39,141 nt of DNA from Clostridiales bacterium (GTDB lineage: Bacteria > Bacillota > Clostridia > Oscillospirales > Acutalibacteraceae). Shown here piece by piece: positions 25,878 to 32,636 of the stretch. Every line of letters begins with the position of its first letter. Position 1 is the stretch's first letter. Under the pieces are notes generated by a model. That model ran no database searches. It saw only the letters and a list, made by a program, of their open reading frames with translations, and had not been told where the DNA came from. The stretch lies in contig DYBQ01000013.1 of assembly GCA_019418545.1 (NCBI GenBank), forward strand, positions 6,657-45,797, written 5' to 3'. A program made the translations under genes and the position numbers.

Positions 25878-25906
25878 TTGTGCTTTCGGAAATCCATCCC
25901 TATAAT
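25878..25906 (+). promoter_or_regulatory. Promoter for the GH20 gene
   Basis: TTGTGC (25878-25883), a 17-base spacer and TATAAT (25901-25906), ending 37 bases before the ATG. GH20 can therefore be transcribed separately from the URO-D-like gene. Confidence 0.65.
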
Positions 25907-25943
25907 GAAGATACAACATCCTGATTGTAAGGAGGATTTTTTT

Positions 25944-27827
25944 ATGTTGGAATTTCATTTTCAAGGGGTTCCCGAGTCGTATCGTCCCGGTTTGGAGGCA
26001 GTAAGCCAAGAGTTGAAAATGTCCCTGTCAGAAAACGGTGTTTTGGTACAGGTACAGCAGGGAAAAGGCATTTCCCTTGTACGGGATGCTGAAAAATTTG
26101 TACTCACCTGCGGAAACAAAACGGACTTTTTCCGGGGGGTTGCCCTGCTGTGCCGTTATGCTGATGAAAAAGAACTTTCTATTTCAGAATTTGCCAGATT
26201 TGAAAAATGCGGCCTGATGCCAGACTGTTCCCGAAATGCCGTACTCACTGTGGATACAGTTAAATATATGCTTCGCCGGATGGCCCTTTCCGGCCTGAAT
26301 TTGATGATGCTCTATACGGAAGATACCTATACTGTGCCGGAGCGTCCTTATTTTGGTTATTTGCGGGGCCGGTATACGTTTGAAGAAATGAAGGAAATGG
26401 ATGACTATGCCGATATGCTGGGGATTGAAATGATTCCCTGCATCCAGACGCTGGCACATTTGGAGCGTGCTTTGCAGTGGCCCGCTATGGATGGCTATCG
26501 GGATACGGATGACGTACTGCTTACAGGTGAGCACGAGCCCAAGACCTATGAATTTATTCGGGAATGTATCCGCGCTGCCAGTGCGCCGTTCCGCTCCCGT
26601 CGGATTCATATTGGCATGGATGAAGCCTATTGGATGGGCCGAGGCGTGTATTTGAACAAATATGGATATGCTTCCAAAGTAGAATTGATGCGTACCCATT
26701 TGAAGCTGGTAAAGGAAATCCTGGACCAGGAAGGCCTGGAAGCCATGATGTGGAGCGATATGCACTTTACCGCTGCCCGTGACGAAGGCGTTTATCATCC
26801 TGATGCGATTCTTACGCCAGAGATTCTGGCCGCAGCACCGGAGGATATCGGTTTGGTGTACTGGGACTATTATCATGAGGATAACGCTTCCTATGCCAAT
26901 ATGCTGGCAAAACACGGCCAGTTTAAGGCAAAGACTATTTTTGCCGGTGGAATCTGGACATGGTGCGGGCCTGCCGCTGATTATCGGAAAACATTTGCGG
27001 CAACGATTCCTGCTCTGGAAGAGTGCATTAAGGCAGATGTGAAAGAAGTATTTGCTACTGCCTGGCTGGACGATGGTGCAGAATGTAATTTGATGACGAT
27101 ATTGTTTGGCCTGACTATTTTTGGGGAGTTTAATTATACGGGCAGCTGGGATGAAGAAGAAGGGGAAAAACGTTTCCGGACTTCTTCAGGATTGGATGCA
27201 CAGGCATTTTTGTCCATGTCTGCACTGAACGAATTGCCCGGGATGACATTGCAGCCTAACAGCACTGCTAACCCCTGCCGCGTGCTTCTCTATGAAGACC
27301 CGCTTTTGCCGCTGTTTGCCGCTGACCTTCCCCGGAACGAAGAGTACATCCCCTATTATAAGGAATTGGCTGTCCGGTTTGAAAAGTTTGCCGCTGAAAA
27401 TCAAGAAATCCGCTTGCAGCTGACTGCTTATTCTTTAATGGCAAAAGCCCTTGCAGCCAAGTGCCGCTGGCGTATGAAGGCAGCCACTGCTGTACGAGCC
27501 AATGACCGCGCAGCCGCACTGGAGTTAGTGCCTCTTGCAGAGGAAAATATTCAAATCCTGCAGGAGCTTCGTCATGCTTGGTATAGCCAGTGGATGGCTG
27601 TGAACAAGCCTTTTGGCTATGAAGTATTAGACATCCGTTTGGGCGGAACCATTGCCCGGTTTGAAACAGCTCGTACCAGAATGGAAGCATTTGGAAAAGG
27701 CGAACTGGAAGATATCCCTGAATTGCGGGAAGAAAAGTTGCTTTTCCATACAGATGCAAATGGTGATTATGTGTGCCGTAATCTTTGGGCGCATATGGTA
27801 ACGCCCAGCCGTATGGGTAAGGAATAA
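25944..27827 (+). CDS. GH20 beta-N-acetylhexosaminidase-like enzyme, cytoplasmic
   Basis: This 627-residue glycosidase belongs to the GH20 type. After an N-terminal alpha/beta domain (about 1-95) the barrel contains TEDTYTVPERPYFGYLRGRYT, IPCIQTLAHLERALQWP and the catalytic pair D226-E227 in IHIGMDEAYWMG; D-E is the GH20 signature for substrate-assisted removal of terminal GlcNAc or GalNAc. The C-terminal 170 residues are helical and of unknown role. No signal peptide is present, so it should act on imported substrate. The ATG at 25944 has AAGGAGG upstream; an in-frame ATG 93 bases earlier lies before the promoter and is rejected. It is probably exo-acting; the exact sugar and linkage are not readable. 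Confidence 0.88.
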   Translation: MLEFHFQGVPESYRPGLEAVSQELKMSLSENGVLVQVQQGKGISLVRDAEKFVLTCGNKTDFFRGVALLCRYADEKELSISEFARFEKCGLMPDCSRNAVLTVDTVKYMLRRMALSGLNLMMLYTEDTYTVPERPYFGYLRGRYTFEEMKEMDDYADMLGIEMIPCIQTLAHLERALQWPAMDGYRDTDDVLLTGEHEPKTYEFIRECIRAASAPFRSRRIHIGMDEAYWMGRGVYLNKYGYASKVELMRTHLKLVKEILDQEGLEAMMWSDMHFTAARDEGVYHPDAILTPEILAAAPEDIGLVYWDYYHEDNASYANMLAKHGQFKAKTIFAGGIWTWCGPAADYRKTFAATIPALEECIKADVKEVFATAWLDDGAECNLMTILFGLTIFGEFNYTGSWDEEEGEKRFRTSSGLDAQAFLSMSALNELPGMTLQPNSTANPCRVLLYEDPLLPLFAADLPRNEEYIPYYKELAVRFEKFAAENQEIRLQLTAYSLMAKALAAKCRWRMKAATAVRANDRAAALELVPLAEENIQILQELRHAWYSQWMAVNKPFGYEVLDIRLGGTIARFETARTRMEAFGKGELEDIPELREEKLLFHTDANGDYVCRNLWAHMVTPSRMGKE

Positions 27828-27834
27828 TAAAAGA

Positions 27835-27875
27835 GCGCCTGCTCCCACTACTTTTGGGGGGCAGGCGTTGTTTTG
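27835..27875. terminator. Terminator shared by convergent GH20 and MFS genes
   Basis: CGCCTGC (27836-27842) pairs with GCAGGCG (27861-27867), extended by TCCC/GGGG, and is followed by TTGTTTTG. Its right half lies inside the last codons of the MFS gene, whose stop codon is in the loop. Confidence 0.8.
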
Positions 27876-29101
27876 CGAAAACCAGTCCATATGGCAGTCA
27901 AACCGACGATACACAATATCAGCCAAAGTAAAACGGTGGTACTCCATCCGCCCAAATCAGCCAGGAAGCCCGAAAAAATACCGGAACATCCTGCTCCCAG
28001 ATAAGCGCAGAAATTAAATAGCCCTGCTACACCGGAAGCCCTTCCATAGACTGAAAAACGAAGGGGCAAAAATGTGAGCAGCAGTGTATTCACCCCCATG
28101 AGGAGCGAAGAAATCACACTAAAAAAGGCTGCGTCAAGCCACAAAAAACGACCCATGAGGAAATAGAAAAGAATACAGCACAGCCCACAGGCGGCAAACA
28201 GCAAAATTCCCGGTTTCTTTTCCCGTCCACAAAATCGGCTCATCAGCCTGCCGGAAAGAATAACTCCCAGCAGGCTGAACAGGGGAATTAGGGAAGAAAA
28301 GATGGAAACCTCTGCCGAAGAGACATGATGCAGCCCAGTGAGGATAGTAGGTTCCCATAGGGTAATGCCGTCTTTCACAATTCCCTGTGCAGCGGCAGCA
28401 ATACAAAAAGATAACAGATGTTCTTTTCTAACCAGCTTCCACAAGGGAACGCGAGTGGGAGGTTCCGGTTCTTCATTTTCTGGTTGATTAAAAGAAAAGT
28501 CTTCTAATCCCAAACATTTGGGAGACGCTTCCATACGCAGGCAGAACCACAGGGTAAATACCAGTGTGATGCTGCCGGGCAGGAAAAAAGCCCCTCTCCA
28601 TCCGGTAAGTTGGATGACGATACCAAGCCCAGCCCAGGAAATCAGATATCCCACCATTGAGGAAAGGGAAACCAGCACAGCGGGAAAGTTTCGCTCCGAC
28701 GGCGAAAACCAGGCGGCAATCACCCGAACAATGGGTCCCCATAGTGTGGAAAGAAAAAGCCCATTAAGTAGCCACACAGAAAAAATCACCATATAATTCG
28801 GGAAAAATCCCATAAGCAAGTTGCACAGGGAGGTACCAAACAGTCCGATAGCCATAAATTTTTTAGCAGACAACCGGTCTCCAAGTATGCCGCTGACAAG
28901 ATGCCCGAGGCCATAGCTGACGAAAAAACCGCTGCCAATTGCACCGGCAGCAGCAGTATTCCACTCAAACTCTGCTGTCATTTGCGGCAGGGCAATGGAC
29001 AAATTGGTGCGGCACAGATAGGACAGCGCATAGGACAGCCAACATAAAAGCAGAATCCGTCGCTGCACCAGTCTACGGTTTGGAATCGCATTTGTCTTCA
29101 T
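27848..29101 (-). CDS. MFS transporter, OPA/sugar-phosphate-like
   Basis: This 417-residue major-facilitator permease has twelve hydrophobic segments. The first carries WLSYALSYLCRTNLSIALPQM, a pattern similar to the organophosphate:Pi antiporter group (GlpT, UhpT) and relatives; GHLVSGILGDRLSAKK is the MFS loop 2-3 motif. A mid-protein charged loop (about 195-225) separates the two halves. By position in the locus it should import the saccharide or sugar phosphate used by the enzymes. The start is the ATG at 29101, with GGAGG 8 bases upstream; a longer in-frame start lies 54 bases earlier without a site. It has a perfect consensus promoter with an operator-like palindrome just downstream, so tight repression is likely. 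Confidence 0.9.
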   Translation of the reverse strand: MKTNAIPNRRLVQRRILLLCWLSYALSYLCRTNLSIALPQMTAEFEWNTAAAGAIGSGFFVSYGLGHLVSGILGDRLSAKKFMAIGLFGTSLCNLLMGFFPNYMVIFSVWLLNGLFLSTLWGPIVRVIAAWFSPSERNFPAVLVSLSSMVGYLISWAGLGIVIQLTGWRGAFFLPGSITLVFTLWFCLRMEASPKCLGLEDFSFNQPENEEPEPPTRVPLWKLVRKEHLLSFCIAAAAQGIVKDGITLWEPTILTGLHHVSSAEVSIFSSLIPLFSLLGVILSGRLMSRFCGREKKPGILLFAACGLCCILFYFLMGRFLWLDAAFFSVISSLLMGVNTLLLTFLPLRFSVYGRASGVAGLFNFCAYLGAGCSGIFSGFLADLGGWSTTVLLWLILCIVGLTAIWTGFRKTTPAPQK

Positions 29102-29151
29102 AAAATCTTCCTCCATAACAACCACAAAATATAACAAGAACAAACAAAAAA

Positions 29152-29168
29152 CCACATTTACAATGTGG
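29152..29168. promoter_or_regulatory. Operator-like palindrome at the MFS start site
   Basis: A perfect inverted repeat, CCACATT-TAC-AATGTGG, lies directly after the -10 box of the MFS promoter, covering the expected transcription start. This is a classic repressor position; DeoR is the obvious candidate. Confidence 0.6.
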
Positions 29169-29169
29169 G

Positions 29170-29198
29170 ATTATACGTCTGTTTTAAGGTTGTGTCAA
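29170..29198 (-). promoter_or_regulatory. Perfect consensus promoter for the MFS gene
   Basis: On the minus strand TTGACA (29198-29193), a 17-base spacer and TATAAT (29175-29170). An AAGCGCTT palindrome (29197-29204) touches the -35 box. Confidence 0.88.
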
Positions 29199-29226
29199 GC
29201 GCTTTTTTATTTTTTGTGGTTTTATA

Positions 29227-29255
29227 TTGATTTTTTGTGGGGTTGAAGATATAAT
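29227..29255 (+). promoter_or_regulatory. Promoter for the DeoR-PHP-sulfatase genes
   Basis: TTGATT (29227-29232), a 17-base spacer and TATAAT (29250-29255). A TTTTTTGTGG copy of the repeated motif lies within the spacer, which suggests autoregulation. Confidence 0.65.
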
Positions 29256-29283
29256 GAAGCCAAACCGGAAAAGGAGGGATGTT

Positions 29284-30075
29284 ATGCTGGCAGAAGAGCG
29301 ATATCGGAAAATTATGGAGTTATTGCGAAAAAAACAGACGGTCAAAGTAACTGCATTGGCAGAGCAGTTTGGGGTGTCTGCTGAAACGATACGCCGGGAT
29401 TTGGACTATTTGGAGCAGACCGGATGTTTGAAAAAGGTGTATGGTGGTGCAGTATTAGAGCAGGTGGAGACCCACGAGCCGAAATTCCAGGAGAGGGAAG
29501 GGCTATACCACGAAAAAAAGTGGGAGTTAGCCCAGCTGGCCTGCCGTTTTGTCCGGGAGGAGGATTCTCTGGCGCTGGATGCAGGAACCACCAGTTTGGA
29601 AATTGCCCGTGTGCTGAAACAGCACTATCATACCCTGACGATTTTGACCAATTCTCTGCCTGTGGTCTGGGAGCTGTTGGATAAACCGGGATTCACGGTA
29701 ATTCTGGCCGGCGGTGTGGTTCACGGGGAGGAAAAGTCTATAGTGGGCGGTACTTGCCTGGAACAAATTCGTCAGTATCGGGTAAATCACTATTTTATCA
29801 CTCCCAGCGGTATTTCCCTTCATTCAGGCGTAACTTCCTATGGCTTCGGAGAGGTGGAGGTACAGCGGGCTATGGCGGAAATTTCCGGGCAAATTGTCGC
29901 ATTTTGTCACAGCGGATATTTTGACAAGGTTTCTTTGATGAAAATTTGCGATTTGATTCGCTTGGAATGCATTGTCACCGATTCCGGCTTGTCCGAAGAA
30001 ACCCGGCAGCAGTATGAAGCGGCTGGTGTGAAAATTCTCACACCAGAAACGGAGGATAACGAAACAACAGACTGA
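29284..30075 (+). CDS. DeoR-family transcriptional regulator
   Basis: This is a 263-residue repressor. The N-terminal winged helix-turn-helix (about 1-55; ERYRKIMELLRKKQTVKVTALAEQFGVSAETIRRDL in parts) carries the DeoR signature, and the C-terminal DeoRC sensor domain contains DAGTTSLEIA, LTNSLPVVWEL, LAGGVVHGEEKSIVGG and CHSGYFDKVS. Such regulators usually respond to a phosphorylated sugar. The start is the ATG at 29284, with AAGGAGGG upstream; an in-frame ATG at 29227 lies on the -35 box and is not real. It heads a run with the PHP, sulfatase and perhaps GH2 genes and is divergent from the MFS importer; its likely operators are the CCACA repeats between them. Confidence 0.94.
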   Translation: MLAEERYRKIMELLRKKQTVKVTALAEQFGVSAETIRRDLDYLEQTGCLKKVYGGAVLEQVETHEPKFQEREGLYHEKKWELAQLACRFVREEDSLALDAGTTSLEIARVLKQHYHTLTILTNSLPVVWELLDKPGFTVILAGGVVHGEEKSIVGGTCLEQIRQYRVNHYFITPSGISLHSGVTSYGFGEVEVQRAMAEISGQIVAFCHSGYFDKVSLMKICDLIRLECIVTDSGLSEETRQQYEAAGVKILTPETEDNETTD

Positions 30076-30090
30076 AGGAGACGACTTCAA

Positions 30091-31059
30091 ATGGAAAGAA
30101 AAATTCTTTTGGATTCGGAAGGAAACTGGTATAAGGCGAACCTGCACTGTCATTGTACGGTGTCTGACGGTGAGTGGACGGCAGAAAAAATAAAAGAGGA
30201 ATATCAAAAACAGGGATATTCTGTCATTGCCTTTACCGACCATATGGACTATCAACGGCATACAGAACTGGATGATGAAACTTTCCTCACAATTGGTGCG
30301 TTCGAAGCCAATATTGATGCGCCGGCAGACCAGTTCCCCGATTGGAATACCCGCCCAGTGTACCACCTGAACTTTTATGATACCTGTCCTGAAGGAAGGG
30401 ACTGTACTGCTGTGCCTATGCCAGAACAGGTTTATACCTTGGAAAACGTAAATCAATATATTAAAGCCCGGAAGGAAGAGGGGTTCCTGTGCTGCTATAA
30501 CCACCCATGGTGGAGCGTACAGACCTATGAAGATTATATCCCCCTGGAAAATCTGGACTTTTTTGAAATTTATAACCACGGCTGCGAGCTGGACGGCCTT
30601 TATGGGTATGCGCCCCAGTCCTATGATGAATTGCTGCGTACCGGCCATAGGATTCACTGTTTTGCCACAGATGACAATCACGACCGTTCTCCCCTGGGCA
30701 GTCCCCGAAACGACTCTTTTGGCGGTTTTACCATGATTCAGGCAGAAAGCCTTACCTATCCGGCTATTATCGATGCCCTGAAAAAGGGAAAAACCTATGC
30801 TTCCATGGGTCCGCAAATTCATGGGTTGTACTTGGAGGGGAATAGTCTCATTATCGAGTGCAGCCCTGTGGAAAAAATTTATTTGATTACCCAGGGAAGG
30901 GACGGCCAATGGATAGCGGTACATCCTGGAGAGACTTTGACTCGAGCGGAGTTTGAGCTGAAAGGGAACGAAGGCTATGTGCGACTCCAGATTCGGGATG
31001 GCCGTGGATTGTATGCCAATACAAATGCTTATTGGATAGAAGAACTTTTGGCACGATAA
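30091..31059 (+). CDS. PHP-domain metal-dependent phosphoesterase
   Basis: This 322-residue PHP (polymerase and histidinol phosphatase) domain protein has metal ligands in the expected order: H19-x-H21 with D26 (NLHCHCTVSDGE), FTDHMD, the glutamate in GAFEANI, CYNHPWW, EIYNHGCEL and FATDDNHD. Members of this family hydrolyse phosphomonoesters or phosphodiesters using two or three metal ions; the substrate here is not known. It has no signal peptide. The site AAGGAG lies before the ATG at 30091, 15 bases after deoR, so the two are surely co-transcribed. In this locus it may remove phosphate from an imported or internally formed sugar phosphate; that role is inference from context only. Confidence 0.88.
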   Translation: MERKILLDSEGNWYKANLHCHCTVSDGEWTAEKIKEEYQKQGYSVIAFTDHMDYQRHTELDDETFLTIGAFEANIDAPADQFPDWNTRPVYHLNFYDTCPEGRDCTAVPMPEQVYTLENVNQYIKARKEEGFLCCYNHPWWSVQTYEDYIPLENLDFFEIYNHGCELDGLYGYAPQSYDELLRTGHRIHCFATDDNHDRSPLGSPRNDSFGGFTMIQAESLTYPAIIDALKKGKTYASMGPQIHGLYLEGNSLIIECSPVEKIYLITQGRDGQWIAVHPGETLTRAEFELKGNEGYVRLQIRDGRGLYANTNAYWIEELLAR

Positions 31060-31111
31060 GACCTTTTGAAAGAGCAATGGTGCCATTTTTATAGTAAGGA
31101 GGGCTATTTTT

Positions 31112-32542
31112 ATGCCGCAGGATAATATTCTGTTGATAACAACCGACCAGCAGCGTTTTGATACGATTAATGCATTGGGCAACCAGAGTATATTTACTCC
31201 TCATCTCAACTATCTGGCTGCTTCCGGCATTTCTTTTACCCGCTGCTATGCGGATTGTCCCATTTGTGTTCCCAGTCGCACCACGATTATGACCGGGCGT
31301 CGGGGATTTGAAAGTGGTGTGGTGTCTAACGCTACTCATGAAACGGTTATGACCGCTGATACCAAGTCCCGCACTACCCTTCCGGCACTGCTGACCGATG
31401 CGGGGTATCAAACCAAAGCTATGGGTAAGATGCACTTTGAACCAGCCCGTGCTCATTATGGGTTTGAGGAGATGACCCTGCCGCTGGACTATATGCGCCA
31501 GTATGATGGCAGGCCCTATGGTGCACGTCCCAAGGTACACGGTGCGGGAGAGTGCGAGATTGAACCGGCAATTTCCACAGTGGATGTGAAAGACAGCATT
31601 ACCCAGTGGATTACAGACGGTGCAGTGGATTTTATTGAAACCCGGGACCCCCATCGCCCCTTCTTTATGTGGACCAGCTATACAAAGCCTCATCCACCGT
31701 TTGACCCTTGCCGGGATTTCTGGCATCTGTATGAAAATATCCCTATGCCCGAAGCAGTACACGGTGACTGGAGCCAGACGCTTGAAACAATCCCTCAGGG
31801 TTTTATGGAAGGCTGTTATGAAAACACAAATATGCACTTTTTTGGAGCAGAACAAATTGCTGCCACTCGCCGGGCCTATTATGCCATGATTTCTCAAGTG
31901 GACTATTCTTTGGGACGGCTGTTTGGCTGCCTGCGTGAAAACGACCTGTTCAAAAATACCTGGATTATTTTTACAGCTGACCATGGAGAGATGCTGGGAG
32001 ACCATTTTATGAGCCAAAAAAATGTGTTTTTTGAAGGTTCAGCCCATGTGCCGCTGATAATTGTGCCGCCGCTGGGGCGTTTTTCCAACACAAACCGCCG
32101 GGTGGATGTCACAGCAGAAATTGCCGATATTTATCCAACAATTCTGGCAATGGCCGGCATTGAAGCCCCCGACTTTGTACAGGGCAGAAATTTGCTGGAG
32201 GAAACCGGCGAACGGGTATTCTTTGGAAATAGCTTGAACAAGCACTTCTGTGTGATGGAAGATAAGTGGAAGCTGATATTCTGCACTTGTGGCGGTCATA
32301 CATTGCTGTTTGATTTGAACACTGACCCAATGGAACGCCACAACCGTTCTGATGATGCGGAATGTGCAGAAAAGAAAGCCCATTTGTGGAAGCTGCTGCT
32401 GGAACACACAGCTCAATATACCCCTGAGGTTTTGAAAAATGGGGAGTTTATCACCACTCCGGCCCCAGAAAACTTCCAGTCAATTAAGAATCACTGGTTT
32501 GGTTTCCACTATCATGATTATTCTGTGGACACCTTCCACTAA
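31112..32542 (+). CDS. Cys-type sulfatase (S1 family), cytoplasmic
   Basis: This 476-residue sulfatase is of the alkaline-phosphatase fold. The active-site motif is C52-V-P-S-R56 followed by TTIMTGR, so it must be converted to formylglycine at C52; in anaerobes this is done by the radical SAM enzyme anSME, which is not in the window. The metal site residues D12-Q13 (TTDQQRFD) and the downstream TADHGEMLGDH are intact. No signal peptide is present, unlike most mucin-desulfating enzymes of Bacteroides, so it should act inside the cell. AAGGAGGG lies before the ATG. It is followed by a hairpin and GH2. The substrate is unknown; a sulfated monosaccharide or disaccharide is inferred from the neighbours. 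Confidence 0.93.
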   Translation: MPQDNILLITTDQQRFDTINALGNQSIFTPHLNYLAASGISFTRCYADCPICVPSRTTIMTGRRGFESGVVSNATHETVMTADTKSRTTLPALLTDAGYQTKAMGKMHFEPARAHYGFEEMTLPLDYMRQYDGRPYGARPKVHGAGECEIEPAISTVDVKDSITQWITDGAVDFIETRDPHRPFFMWTSYTKPHPPFDPCRDFWHLYENIPMPEAVHGDWSQTLETIPQGFMEGCYENTNMHFFGAEQIAATRRAYYAMISQVDYSLGRLFGCLRENDLFKNTWIIFTADHGEMLGDHFMSQKNVFFEGSAHVPLIIVPPLGRFSNTNRRVDVTAEIADIYPTILAMAGIEAPDFVQGRNLLEETGERVFFGNSLNKHFCVMEDKWKLIFCTCGGHTLLFDLNTDPMERHNRSDDAECAEKKAHLWKLLLEHTAQYTPEVLKNGEFITTPAPENFQSIKNHWFGFHYHDYSVDTFH

Positions 32543-32552
32543 TTGTTTAGAT

Positions 32553-32586
32553 GGCAGCCCGTCCGCTTTTTGCGTGACGGGCTGCC
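32553..32586 (+). other. Strong hairpin without U-tract between sulfatase and GH2 genes
   Basis: GGCAGCCCGTC (32553-32563) and GACGGGCTGCC (32576-32586) form a perfect 11-bp stem with a 12-base loop. TGATATC follows, not a T-run, so this is not a classic terminator. It could lower expression of the downstream gene or stabilise the upstream mRNA end. Confidence 0.6.
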
Positions 32587-32636
32587 TGATATCTTCGTTA
32601 TGTTAGAATGCATCAATAGAGGGGGAGGAAATCAAT

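Larger units (their letters stand above)
29121..29240. repeat. CCACA/TGTGG motif repeats in the MFS-DeoR intergenic region
   Basis: ACCACAAAA (29121-29129), the CCACATT-AATGTGG palindrome (29152-29168), TTTTTGTGGT (29211-29220) and TTTTTTGTGG (29231-29240) repeat the same core in both orientations across the two promoters. They are probably operator sites for the DeoR protein encoded next to them. Confidence 0.5.

Noticed and set aside
29191..29206. Catabolite-response (cre) site around AAGCGCTT
   Set aside because: Only the core matches; the flanking TG and CA positions of the cre consensus are missing. The palindrome itself is kept as an observation.
31066..31095. TTGAAA-18-TATAGT as a promoter for the sulfatase gene
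   Set aside because: The start site would fall inside the sulfatase ribosome binding site, leaving too short a leader.
29824..32017. Long open frames of 452 and 376 codons antisense to the PHP and sulfatase genes
   Set aside because: They are rich in residues typical of shadow frames and lack ribosome binding sites and motifs, while the opposite-strand genes have complete active sites.
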